Assembly (NCBI RefSeq): GCF_030253575.1 | Contig: NC_080569.1 | Location: 454,001 to 518,000, forward strand | From: Rhododendron vialii | Lineage: Eukaryota > Streptophyta > Magnoliopsida > Ericales > Ericaceae | Reading direction: 5' to 3' | Length of the DNA stretch: 64,000 nt | Shown: in pieces, positions 35,078 to 46,403 of the stretch | How the letters are laid out: each line of letters starts with the position of its first letter | Position numbering within the stretch: position 1 is the first letter of the stretch | Notes under the pieces: model-generated | What the model was told of the DNA's origin: nothing | Databases searched by the model: none | What the model saw: only the letters and a program-made list of their open reading frames with translations | Made by a program: the position numbers and the translations under genes

Positions 35078-37534
35078 TCCTTTACAAGGCAACGTAACAA
35101 TGTGTTTAAGCAAGAAGCCAGATGATATCAGGGAGGATAGCACAACCTTAAGATGAATATTGACCTATCATATTTTCCAAAATGTAAAAGAGCAAGGGTC
35201 TTATGAGGAAGAGAAAATGAAATTACCAAGGCAACTTATTGCAATGATAGTGCAATATGATTTCAATGCGCCCAGATTATGTTAACTTACTCTCTCCTAA
35301 ACAAGGAAAGATAAATCTATTTTATTCTCAGGATCAAGTGAAATTAAAAATGCAGTCAAGGGTCAAATAAGCATATTAATATTCCAAATCCTCTTGTAAT
35401 TGACCCATAATTATCTCGGATGCACTATAAAGTTCAGGAAATCAAGATTTCTTCCATGGCCTTTATATTTTGTACCAAGTTAATCAATGCATGATGGTTG
35501 ACTCTTCTTACATGTTCTTATGGGATGCACCACTAATTTATAAAAATCCTAATGCAGTCTTCAACAGGATCAAATAAAAAACCAGTGACATTCTCCCAAA
35601 CCAGAGCAGCTTAGGGCAAAAAAAGCTGCAGCCTAGAAGAAAAAGTACAGCAGTCGCCAGGCAACTTCCTGGTCCTCCTATTTTACGAGAGCATGTACAC
35701 CAATCTCTCTAAATTTTGAGCCAAAATACCTACTCAAAGTCACTTTTGTACTTTAGCTAGTTACTTTTTGGACACAAACTGCATCATTCTCTCTATTTTT
35801 CAAAAACGATGTCATACTTAGATGATGTAAACCGCTCATATCAATGGTGTTGTCGAGAATATACTTCATACAAAAAAATCATCTTAATTGGACATTGATA
35901 GGTATCAAACAATGTCATTTTTTAAAAATAATTTTTTTTAGATACCCATAGATGTTCCATGAAGATAATTTTTTTTTACAAATAAACTTATTGACAAGCC
36001 CTATAAAATGACCAGTTCGGATCATTCAATTAAGTGATCGTTGTATGCTTATAGATAATTTACAAGTGAAAAATGCCATTTGAAAGTGGTGCATTTGAAA
36101 AAATGTTGTCTTCCTAGTGTACAGTGACTCGGGAAATCACCGAGTCACTGTAGCATATTTAGGATATCCGCAAAGTAGAGAGGCCCCTAAAGTTCCTTTT
36201 CTCAATTTTTCATGGCTATTTTACCGAAGCATGAAGTTTAAAGCTTGGTGTACATGCTCCAAATCCAATGGTTGCAAGAAAATGTGGGGTACGGCAGAGG
36301 ACTCAAATGCAAGCAACTTATGACACACTACGGAGGAGGACTCAAATGCAAGCAACTTATGACACACTATTAAACTCTGCATTCGGAGATAACATTTTAC
36401 TAATTCCAACAAAAGGGAAACTAACGAACACTAGAAACACAGGAAGATAACATTATCAACCCTTACCCAAACACCATTTATTGATTTCAATGCACCCAGA
36501 TTACAAAGATTTACCCACCTAAACAAGGAAAGAGAAATCTATTTTATAATTTATTCTCAGTATCAAATGAAATTAAACATGCAGTCAAGGTCAAATAAGC
36601 ATTAATAATAAAAATCCGATTGCAAATGACTCATAAGTCATAATTATCTGAGATGAACTATGAACTTTAGGAAACAGAATAGAAAATCAAGATTTCTTCC
36701 ATATGCTTTGAGATTTTTGTAGTAAGTTAATAATGCATGCTAATAACACTTTCTTACTTATTCTTATGGGATGTACCAACAACTTTTTAAAGCTTCCGAA
36801 TATGGTCTTCAAGGACCAAATGAAAATCCAGCAACAGTCTCCCAAACCAGAGCAGACTAGGGCAAATAAACAAGCTGCAGCCTGGAAGAAAAAGCACAGT
36901 GGTCTCCAGCCAACCTCCTATTTTATAAGTCCAGCGGTTGCTAAAAAATTGATGGGGTGGAGAAATCAATTGCAAGCAACTCTTGACAAACTATTAACCT
37001 ATGCATTCGGAGATAACATTTTACGAATTCCACCCAAAGTATGAATGACACAAGAAACACAGGAGAAGGATAACATTATCAGCCCTTCACCAAACACTTT
37101 TTTCTCAAACGCCATTGCATGTTTCCTCTTTTTTCATTCCATTAGTTTCTCAACGCGGAAGAGTTTTGGTCTCTCTGCAACACGAATTTCTGTGAATCTC
37201 CTAATGCCATAACCACAGAGAAAATTCAGGAAAAAGACCATGGAACACTTCTCACCTCTACAATAATGCTCCAAAACTCTAATAAGTTGGTTCTTATGTT
37301 ATATAACCTTACAAGACAGTGACACGCTACAATATTTGGAGGATATTTATACAGCAATAAGAAGAGTTTGAAGCGTAATTGGTCATTAAAAACCCGTTTT
37401 AGAACTGGGAATCGAAATAAACAAAACAAATACAAAAAAAAAAAATGACATTCAAAAGCCATGGAACACCCCCAAAAAACCAAAGAGCAGTTAACAAACA
37501 TCATGGAAGTAGAAACAGGAGGGGTAACAAAGCA
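35078..37534. other. Unit C downstream spacer and array end
   Basis: Non-coding. It includes the MITE-like element at 35,686-36,255 with perfect 15-bp inverted ends. From 37,080 to 37,534 it repeats 26,021-26,518. After 37,534 the sequence becomes unique, marking the right edge of the array. Confidence 0.65.
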
Positions 37535-38504
37535 CATAATATAAAAAATTGGGAGCGATAGTCGATGAACAACAAGGAAGATACCCTCTTCAGAAAACGT
37601 GAAGAACCGATTGTGAAGAGATCATCGACCGGCGGCGACGATCGATGTCGCTTTGTCAGTAGGAGTAGTTTGTTTGTTTGTGTTCAGGGGAAAGTTACGA
37701 CGACCTCCCCTCAAGTATCAAACTGGATACGCCAGAACCCCTGTCCTTTTGGAAATTACCTTCTTTTTAAACTTTCGTCACTCCTTAATGTCGAATATAA
37801 ATAGATTTGTACAACTTTGTGACTTCGTGTCATATAAAATGCTTAATAGGATAATATATGTCCCCAAAAAATCCTTTTTGGATTAGTTTGGAAAATAATG
37901 CACACTAAAAATGCAAATAATGCTTCACCCATGGGTGCTTAATACTACTTGTAGTACAAAACAATTTGAATAAAACATCAATAGCATACTTTAATGTGTA
38001 TATATAGAGTAAAGTATGAAACAACCGAAATTAGAGAGTAAAGTATGAAACAACTGACATATTTAGTGTCACTTTTTCTCAACGAAACGCTTGATTTCTT
38101 CCTTGAACAAACACTAGCCCCTCTTTTTGTTCTTATGAAAAAAAATATTTGCACTGTGATCTACGATACCAAAAGAGAGTGAAAGAATATTGGGAAATTG
38201 TACACATTTTTTCCCCCTTGCCTGACATTAGTTGATGTGCCTATAGAATGGAGGGAAGAGAGACAACAACAAAATACCAGGGTGGATATATTATGCTCTA
38301 CTGAGAATTCTCTTATCCAACTATTCGACAACCAAAAACCAACAATAGAACCTAAGTATGTTTTCTTCAAAACCCATATCATTATTAATTTTCATGATAA
38401 ACACAATAACAAACCATCTTAGCATCAAGCTAATCGTTAATAGACATTAGATAATGAGAATACACCACCATAATTATTTCGGACCAACCCAAAACCTCGA
38501 TAAA
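37535..38504. other. Intergenic region, no gene recognised
   Basis: A frame at 37,565-37,804 (79 codons) has no similarity I recognise. The sequence 'gaagagatcatcgaccggcg' onward is less AT-rich than its surroundings and could be a decayed 5' gene end. Nothing else seen. Confidence 0.35.
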
Positions 38505-39098
38505 TTAGGCGACTAGACTGAGACCAATCCTATAACAAGCATAAGCATCGATACAAGCATACTCAACCTGCTTCTCATCAAGAACCCTAGCCTCCCAGTT
38601 ACTCCTACAAACATGCATCGGTTTCTCCATAGAAATTCCCGCGACTGCATAAGCAAGCTTTTTCAGACCAGGTTTGCGATAAAATCGTATCGGCCAGCGC
38701 GTCATAGCCACGGCTTGGATGTCAGTGGTGCTTGCGACCCTCAAGCCGTATTCCTCCCTAAGCTTCATTGCATCGTCCTCAACCTCAACTCCGACAAAAG
38801 TAATGTTAGGGTCATTGAGGAAATTCTTAATGGACTGCGGAATGTAGTCAATATAGAACATTTGGAGGATGAGGCATTTGGTGTCGATGCATAGCTGCAG
38901 TGTGGCTGTCTTATTACTCATTGAGCTGATGACGTGAGGCCTCCACTCGCAGTCTAGTCCGACGATCATCTTTTGATTGCCGCTGTGAAGAGAGAGTACA
39001 TTTTGGACCCATTCATCAGCCATGGAAGCTTTGTCCGTGACGGTCACTTCAATAGTCTTGCCGGAGAAAGAAACCATCTGTTTGTAATTGTTAGCCAT
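38505..39098 (-). CDS. Werner syndrome-like 3'-5' exonuclease (DEDDy), single exon
   Basis: A 197-aa DnaQ-fold exonuclease of the plant WRN-like group, which trims nucleic acids from the 3' end; small single-domain members like this exist in Arabidopsis. Motif I is GLDCEWRP (D49, E51), motif II FVGVEVEDD (D108 or D109) and motif III YACIDAYACYRI (Y180, D184), so the metal-binding set looks complete. There is no helicase domain, as usual in plants. The start MANNYKQMVSF is the second Met of the open frame (first at 39,107), chosen because sequence similarity in the family begins there. The gene is intronless. A decayed paralogue lies at 42,989-43,627 on the same strand. Substrate is unknown. 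Confidence 0.85.
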   Translation of the reverse strand: MANNYKQMVSFSGKTIEVTVTDKASMADEWVQNVLSLHSGNQKMIVGLDCEWRPHVISSMSNKTATLQLCIDTKCLILQMFYIDYIPQSIKNFLNDPNITFVGVEVEDDAMKLREEYGLRVASTTDIQAVAMTRWPIRFYRKPGLKKLAYAVAGISMEKPMHVCRSNWEARVLDEKQVEYACIDAYACYRIGLSLVA

Positions 39099-39150
39099 AT
39101 CTCTCAATTGCCTCGCTCTTTGGTGGTTTGTCTCAGGAGTACTTCAGTCC

Positions 39151-39160
39151 TTATATATAG
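39151..39160 (-). promoter_or_regulatory. TATA box of the exonuclease gene
   Basis: Minus-strand CTATATATAA lies about 55 bp upstream of the chosen start codon, so the 5' leader would be short. Confidence 0.5.
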
Positions 39161-40014
39161 AGCTAATCATGCATGGATACGACATGGAATCCAAAGGGTG
39201 CATTCAGAAAGGAGACCATGAGGCAGAGTTGGCTTTGTGGATTTCCATTGGTTCTAAAGTGATTGTATGTACCTCGTAACCAATCCCGGCCCCGACATTT
39301 GGGTTGCCCACTTAATTTTAAGTTACAAAAATAGAGAGACATACAAGTCAAAAAAATATTCAATGTTACATTTTACTTTTAACTAGCTTGAATTACATCA
39401 AAAAAATCAAAATCAAAATATAACCCCGGTTATATTGCTTTATGATTACCACAATTTGATTCAAAGTAAACAATTTTTCCTTGAATTTCTTGAAGCAACT
39501 ACTTTGATTAAGTCACCGTACTTTAGTTTATTCATGAAGTCATTTTTAATTGAGATCATAACGAATCTACTTAATCTCTCGTGTGACATGAAGGTCCGAA
39601 TGTAAGTTTCTACCTACTTCAACTAAGAAAAATTGCTCTCCGCCGACGCAACTGTAATAGAAATATTTAACTATATTGATAAGCAACCACATACGATTTG
39701 GAAACTACTATCTTCCTAATAAAATCTTATAACCACACAATTAAAAAACACATCTGGACAAAATCTGAACAACTTAAGTACACTAACTCTCGAAAAATTA
39801 AAGAAGTAAAATCTTTTTAGCGAAAATTCCTACTACAGTTAAAATTAAATGAGTAAATTAAAATATTTTTAACGTCTATATGAGATATTGTAATAAAAAA
39901 AATTAAAATAAAATAGTTTGACCAAAACATAAAAAGATTTATTACAATAAAGTTTAATAAACCCTTTAACTTTTAATAGTAGAAATCACATAAAAAATAA
40001 AATGAAAAAAAATA
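39161..40014. other. AT-rich intergenic region
   Basis: No gene or repeat recognised. Confidence 0.35.
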
Positions 40015-40136
40015 ATAGTAGGAGGCTTAAGCAAATTTTTTAAAAAATGTCCCATAAAAAGACAAAGAATCTGAGCATTTGGTCCCAAAAATTGGCCATT
40101 AGTTTTTTAGAAAAATCATGACCGGAGGAGTGTGCA

Positions 40137-40174
<38 letters not shown>

Positions 40175-40190
40175 GCGAAGTAGGGAAACA
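40015..40190 (+). repeat. Direct repeat flanking the 40-kb tandem array, left copy
   Basis: Shares about 160 bp with 41,022-41,175: 'aggaggcttaagcaaatttt', 'gcatttggtcccaaaaattg' and 'catgaccggaggagtgtgca'. The left copy holds an expanded (GA)n tract (40,139-40,171) that has only about four units in the right copy. Confidence 0.8.
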
Positions 40191-40204
40191 TAATTTGTCG
40201 GTCC

Positions 40205-40930
40205 TAACTGCAGGAGAAAGTAACACGTATTCCTTTAGAAAATGAGAAAGGACGGGAAACGAACAAATGAGACTTGTGGGAGAATAAAAAACAAAGGAGA
40301 AAGTAACACGTATTCTTTTAAAAAACAATAAGTCTAGGTACATTATATTTAACTACTATATCATCAACTATATATTTTATAGAGCTCATCCTGTGTCTCA
40401 AAAAAATACAGAAAAATATTCATAAATTTTAAAATAATATATTATGGGGCCCTATAAAAAATCAGCTCCAACAAATATCGGTAAATATTATTTCTTGATT
40501 CGTAGGGGCGAAACGGTGCAGTTAAACAGTTTCGTCCCCACAAATCAAAAAATAATACTTACCGATATTCTTTGGAGCTGATTTTTTACAGGGCCCCATA
40601 AAGTATTATTCTAAAATTTATGGACATTTTTCTATATTTTTTTGGAAGCCGAGGTGAGCCGTATAAAAAATATAATGGATGGTAGTGCATGTAGCATCTC
40701 TTTTTAAAAAATGATAAAGGACAGGAAACGAACAAAGGAGGCGGAGGATAAAAAAAGAGAGGAGAAAGTAACACGTATTCTTTTAAAAAATGGGAAAGGA
40801 CAGGAAACGAACAAAGGAGGCTTGGGAGGATTAAAAAAAAGGGGAGAAAGTAACACGTATTCTTTTTTAAAATGAAAAAGGACAGGAAACGAACAAAGAA
40901 GGCTTGGGAGGATTAAAAAAAAAAAGAGAA
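40205..40930 (+). repeat. Tandem array of about 80-bp units, split by a hairpin element
   Basis: Units carry 'ggagaaagtaacacgtattc' then 'ggacaggaaacgaacaaagg'. About four to five copies are seen, two left of and the rest right of the hairpin at 40,333-40,700. Non-coding. Confidence 0.75.
40333..40700. mobile_element. Fold-back hairpin element inside a tandem array
   Basis: The arms are reverse complements. 'ttatggggccctataaaaaa' pairs with 'ttttttacagggccccataa', and 'caaatatcggtaaatattat' pairs with the complement of 'ataatacttaccgatattct'. The loop is near 40,510-40,530. It interrupts one unit of the tandem array. Exact ends and target duplication were not resolved. Confidence 0.75.
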
Positions 40931-40947
40931 AGGAGAATGCAAGCGGC

Positions 40948-41262
40948 TTTATGGGACTCGAACCTGTTCATTCTCTAGGAAGCTACATGGCCTTACCACT
41001 AGGAAGCAACATAAAAAATTAAGTAGGAGGCTTAAGCAAATTTTTAAAAAAAATGTCCCACGGAAAGACCTATGAATCAGAGCATTTGGTCCCAAAAATT
41101 GGCCATTAGTTTTTTAGAAATATCATGACCGGAGGAGTGTGCAACAGAGAGAGAAGTGCGAAGCACGAAAACATTTTCACAAGTGGGAATTGTGGATGCT
41201 ATATGGGACTTGAACCTGTTCATTCTCTAGAAAGCTAGATGGCCTTACCACTAGGCCTAAGA
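40948..41262 (-). mobile_element. tRNA-derived SINE-like fragments, two copies
   Basis: Minus-strand 'cctagtggtaaggcc' (A box) and 'caggttcaagtcccata' (B box) occur at about 41,195-41,262 and again, slightly diverged, at about 40,948-41,005. The spacing fits a Pol III internal promoter. Between them lies the 41,022-41,175 direct repeat, so the whole may be one longer duplicated unit. Confidence 0.45.
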
Positions 41263-41974
41263 CACCATATGTTATTAAAGTGCTAACATTTATATTTATT
41301 ACATACTTTATGGTTTTTTTTTTTTTTTTTGGTTGCCCCGTGGTGGGGGTTGTCCAAAGCTGAGGGCTTGTTCGGCTCACTCCGGAGCTGGCCCTGCTCG
41401 TAACAAAGAAAAAGTTAATTGCGTGCAGATACCCATACAAATGCCAAAGAACTATCATCAAATACTCTTCACCTTCTGTTCCTATACATACGCGAAACGC
41501 CAACTTCATTAAGTTCTAGCACTGATAACTTCAATTCATGGATGTACCTAGTTCAATTCACTTGGGAGAGGAGGAATCCATTGAGTTGATAACCTTACCT
41601 ATTCTCAGAGTCACTCATCAATGAATCGCAATAAAGTATTTTTTTTTTCTCGATAACTCGGGATTAACTTGGTGAAAGATTATTCATGTTATGCAGAAAC
41701 GCATCCCATTAATCAAAAAAGCAAGAGTGACAATGTGCTTGCAGAACCTTAACACACTATTTTGTTATTCACCTTGCGTTCCTAGTAAAACCATTTTACA
41801 TCTCTTCTATTCCGTGCTGCATTTTTGTTTTTCACATTACCAAAATGTAAGTATTTCAGGGTCAAAAGACGATTGGACAAGACAAATATCCCCTGCCCAC
41901 GTTTTGCCCAAAACCCCACGCGCAAAACAACAAAAACCATTACATTTCTAGGCGAAGGCCAAGGGTTTCTGCAT
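41263..41974. other. Intergenic region, no gene
   Basis: A poly-T run near 41,316 may mark a retroposed sequence on the minus strand. Nothing else supported. Confidence 0.35.
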
Positions 41975-42616
41975 AGGGCAAAGTCCACTTTCAACCCCTG
42001 TGGTTATCGTCATGTGCGGATATTTCCTCATTGTTCAAAACTGAGCACATAACTTACCTGTGGTTTTGAAAATGTGCAGATAGACCCTCTGTCGTCATGT
42101 TTTCCATCCATATTAACGGAGTTGTATCTCATACGCCTCTAAAATGTAATATAAGTCGTTCATAATGTATTAAATAAAAAATAGAGTATATCTGTAAAAA
42201 AAAAACATTCGATTAGGCATCAATAACCCAATGATCTAATTTTTAGTAAATTCAAATTTGAAATTTTAATTTCATAACAAAATCGATTCGACCATGAGCT
42301 TTTCATTTTTTGGTTGACTTGAATTTTGGCATAGATGTAGTACTCGTCAAAATTTACAATATCTACGATTTGGATTCAATTTCTGGTATAGGGAATAGTG
42401 TGGTTAGATTTAAAAAAGAAGAAGAATCAAGGGACATGATGAAGGTATATCGGTCATTTAATGTTGTGTCCATTAATATGGATGGAAAACACGACGGCAG
42501 GGGGTTTATCCGCATATTTTCAAAATCACAGGTAGATAATGTGCTCAGTTTTGAACCATGATGAGGATATCTCGCACATGGCGATAACCACAAGGGGTCA
42601 AAGTGGACTTTGCCCT
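41975..42616. mobile_element. MITE with long terminal inverted repeats
   Basis: The left arm starts agggcaaagtccacttt and the right arm ends aagtggactttgccct. Similarity continues about 145 bp inward ('tgtggttatcg', 'atgtgcggata', 'ttcaaaactgagcacat', 'gttttccatccatattaa'). The interior is about 350 bp of AT-rich sequence with no protein. The flanks 'tgcat' and 'atgcat' do not give a clear target duplication. Superfamily undetermined. Confidence 0.75.
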
Positions 42617-42988
42617 TATGCATATACTTCTCATTCGGATGGATATTTTTCACTTGCTTATACATTGTCTCAGAGTTTGACTGTTGGAGATTCAATATGC
42701 TATAATTTTCATCCAGAGGGTTTTACCTACTTGCTTCCACGAAACTAGAGAGTTCAAATTGTTCAAACCAAGGTAGTGCAAACGTAATTACCAAAAAAAA
42801 AGTATTGCAAGCGTTAAATAGACAAATCGTCGGAAATTAAACCCAACTGTGTGATATCAACCATAATGATGAGAAAACTATGCAGCTCTTCACCAGAACT
42901 CTGCAAATCTAATACTAGTAAATAACATAAGCAGCAATGTAGTAACTCCTAATGTATGCCAGAAGCTGGAAAAAATGGAAAGAAGTCG

Positions 42989-43572
42989 TTAAATCTCCTG
43001 GATCAACTTGTTGGCAATCCTATAACAAGCATAAGCATCAATGCAAGCATGCTCAATCAACTTGTCATCAAGAACCGTTGATTCCCAATCACACTTGTAC
43101 GGCTTCTCTGTCTTCTGCATACAAAGCCCAGCAACTTCATGTGCTATAGCCCTCAAACTAGATTTACCATGAAAGCTAATTGGGAACCAGATCTTTGCCA
43201 AAGCACGTATATCTACCTTTTTACTACAAACGAGTTGATACTCCTCCTCTAGCTTTCACGTGTTTTCATGGATCTAAATACCGACGAATGTGATACTGGG
43301 TTCAGAAAGAAACACCTTTAAAGATTGGGGGAACTCGTTCATGTGTAGTAGTTGGAGTACGAGGCACTTGGTGCCATGACATAGCTGTAAGGTTGATATT
43401 TTGCCACTCATCGTCCTTATTGGGTGAGGGCTAGATTTGCAGTCCAAACCTATTATAATTTGCTGACCTCTATGCGTGGACAGAACATTGTGCACCCAGT
43501 TGTCTACCAAGGAAGCCTTGTCAGCAATTGTTGCTTCTATGATTTCACCTGAAAAAGAGACCAAGAGTATAT

Positions 43573-43627
<55 letters not shown>
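42989..43627 (-). pseudogene. Werner-like exonuclease, decayed duplicate
   Basis: Aligns along its whole length with the intact gene at 38,505-39,098: LVSFSGEIIEATIADKASLVDNWVHNVLS, then TLQLCHGTKCLVLQL, then ACIDAYACYRI. Motif I reads GLDCKSSP, so the catalytic Glu is Lys. Two in-frame stops, with no frameshift, fall in and after motif II (GI* and NT*KLEEEY). The original start region is replaced by a (GA)n microsatellite (minus strand) that supplies an incidental ATG. It was probably inactive for some time, and the motif III region is better kept than motif I. Confidence 0.85.
43574..43625 (+). repeat. (CT)n microsatellite at the pseudogene start
   Basis: About 26 CT units occupying the position of the first codons of the exonuclease duplicate. 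Confidence 0.95.
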
Positions 43628-43733
43628 GTGACTCCATCTGATGTGCCTTTAGAATCCAAAGTGGGTGCATCGACCAGACCAGGAAGACGTAGAGGCCTTT
43701 TGTCTTCGTTTCATGTTCCAACAGGTTCCGGGT

Positions 43734-43790
43734 TTTTTTTTTGATAACTGAAGAATTTTATTAGCGAAAGACATTAAGGAAATACCATCC
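43734..43790 (-). mobile_element. Possible LINE 3' end (minus)
   Basis: Minus-strand 'cgctaataaaattcttcagt' followed by a run of A residues resembles the 3' tail of plant L1 LINEs. Only the tail is recognisable; no reverse transcriptase frame follows. Confidence 0.35.
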
Positions 43791-44213
43791 GCATACCAAA
43801 AAAACCCTATACATTCTCCTAAAAATAGAAAAGCTCAAACTAACTTAAAAATTGATCAAGAGAAAAACAGCTTCCGTTTAAAACTGGCCATCATTTCCTC
43901 TGTTTAATCACACTTAAACATGTGCACCCTAAGATTCCTATAGTTGCCTCTCTCTTCTCTCCTACAACCCCCTATAGTTATTTCAATGTTAGCCAAAGCA
44001 TCATTTTAAGCGCCACCAAATCGAGTCTATTAGTTTTGTACTACTATAATTTTAGAATAATCGGCCAAACCCATAATAAGTAAACATTGCAGAAAATACG
44101 TTTGGTAGTACTTACAATACTACTGTTGTTATTATTCCCCAAGTAGGCAACTTTCTACATGCCAAAGAAACGAATTTTTTCCCCGGGTGCATTAGGAGGA
44201 GTCTTGACCTCCT

Positions 44214-44266
44214 TTCTCACTTTCTTTCTATCAATAAAATTCTTCTCTGCCATTCAAAAAAAAAAG
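44214..44266 (+). mobile_element. Severely 5'-truncated LINE-like insertion
   Basis: The 53-bp insert 'tttctatcaataaaattctt' plus a (CA)A-rich tail is flanked by a near-perfect 17-bp duplication, aggagtcttgacctcct (44,197-44,213) and aggagtcttgacatcct (44,267-44,283). A short body, an A tail and a variable-length duplication fit target-primed reverse transcription. Confidence 0.55.
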
Positions 44267-44689
44267 AGGAGTCTTGACATCCTTGCAAGGAAAACAAACT
44301 CTAGCAAACAAAAGATGGTAAACATGAGTGGAGCCACGCAAACACCATCAACCATCATCCTCCACAACTATCAATTCTCAGCCACCATTACAAGCTCTGC
44401 TCACCGGTCAACTAAAATCTATGCATAATATTAGAGTATAGCATCTCCAGAACCCTTGCCAGCAGTGCCCTTGCCAGCAGTATAATTGTCGCAGTGTAAG
44501 GCTGCTGTGCTAATCGCAATTCCAAATGTTGAATTTCAAAAGTACAAGCCGACAATTTTTTTGACCAGCAGTTAATGTTGATCAACTGACACGGAGCCGT
44601 TAGCAATATCTCAACATCTCGACTGAATGTCTTAATTACGTAGCGAACCCCTGCCAGCACAACTTTGGGAATGCACGTGAAGTAACCTT

Positions 44690-44868
44690 ACATCACTATC
44701 CCGAAAGCAGTCCCCATCCCGGATTGGCAGAGGACTAATATAGAATCCTAGGTTGGGGGCGGGGATTGGAGGAATGTAGCTATCCCGAAAGCAGTCCCCC
44801 ATCCCGGATTGGCTGAGGACTAATATAGAATCCTAGGTTGGGGGCGGGGATTGGAGGAATGTAGCCGA
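44690..44868 (+). repeat. Two-copy tandem duplication of about 86 bp
   Basis: Unit: 'ctatcccgaaagcagtcccc ... ggggattggaggaatgtag'. The copies differ by only two bases (an extra C and one A/T change), so the event is recent. Confidence 0.9.
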
Positions 44869-46403
44869 ACCATTACATCGGTAGAATTGAGTAACCTGGC
44901 GCTGTGCTTGCAAATTTTAACTCGGCACAACTACCCCAGTCCGGTTATAGGCACACAACTTCAGCTCAATTTCAGATTCATTCCCAGATATCCTGGATGA
45001 TTACGGTAAGGTTGCATACTTACAGAACTTTTTTATGCAGAACTTTTTTCGGTATTTTTTATTTTTCACAACTTTTTGTTTAGCTTTTCATTTTAATTTT
45101 TAAGATTAATCATTCATCCCGACAAGAAGAATCAGACAAGTACAAAAATATGGACCGATATTCAAAAAAATTCATATAACCTGACACTCGTACAAAAGAA
45201 GTCAATCGTTTGTACTTTTTTCGACTTTAGTGAAAAACAAATTTGCTTTTGGTCATAAACTTTTATTTTTAAACTCCACTTGTCGAGACAGATGATTAAT
45301 CCAAAAAATATCAAGCAAGTCGAACAAAAACTTAGAAAAGACAAACAAAACACACCAAACGAAAAAGAAAAAGAAGTTAAGAATGAGCCCTAAGTTGAAT
45401 AGAATAAGGGTAAGAGAATAGTTAAACACCCACATGGCAGAAACATGCCAGGTGATGAGATTTCCCCTACAGTACCTGTACCTTCTCCCTTGCAGACAAG
45501 GACCATAAGTAGTCATACAGCGTGCAATAGGATGTGTCAAGTAGCTGGTCACCAGCTACCAACACACAAGCTACCATAGTGATAAGTACAAGCGATGCTA
45601 GGGACTCTCACAAATGTTGATAGGACCCACGGTTTAGAGGGTCTCACAATCACTTGTGAGAGAAGATGTACAAATGGATGTGTTCCTGGAATTTTTGGAT
45701 AACAGAGCATAAGAAAACAATATCTAATATCAATCTCTGTTTAACTGAAACAAAAGGAGAAAATATGTCCACATCATGGAAATCCACTTTTTAGAAGCCA
45801 AAATTAGAGACTACGAGCTGTTGCAGATGAACCAAAACCATGCCTTCATTTCTTTTGTTCACAATGCGAATGTTTTAAAAGGAACACAGAACCATTTAGG
45901 GGGACAAAAGTACACTCTCAAATGGGGATTATAAAAACCAACGGTCCTTCTGGAGTCCAGATACATCATTAAAAAGCTCACCTAAATTTGAGACTCCCAT
46001 GCGCCGAACAACTGGACCCTGAAAATTTTTGGAGTGAAAACTTAAGCTACCGCATATTTAGACAAAAGGAAATAGACAACATCAAGGCAACTTCACCACA
46101 ATGGCCACCCCTACCAGCAGAAAGGGGAAAAACTACAAAAATCACAATAGCCACGCCATATGCAAACTACAAAATTAAGCAAGACACATCCCAGACTAAC
46201 AACTTGGTATTGGTATTTGGTATTGTAGCCGACTCATGCCTGATTGACCCCGAAAACCAAGATGAATAACTTTCGAACCTTACCCAATGATATCTGCAAT
46301 GCTTCAGCTTAACAAAAAAACAAAAGAAGACAACAAGAAGATTCGGCTTCTTAGCTTGATTAAGGAGAGAGATTACTCACCAAACTTAGCTCCCATGCAC
46401 CAC

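Larger units (their letters stand above)
43628..46403. other. Intergenic region with LINE tails and a tandem duplication
   Basis: No gene. It contains LINE-like 3' ends near 43,730 and 44,214 and a tandem duplication at 44,690-44,868. Around 44,430-44,660 the phrase 'agcatctccagaaccc' suggests a MITE edge. The rest is unassigned. Confidence 0.4.

Noticed and set aside
42310-42695. Open frames of 83 and 110 codons in the 42-kb region.
   Set aside because: They lie within the inverted-repeat MITE (41,975-42,616) and mirror each other's arms; no protein similarity.
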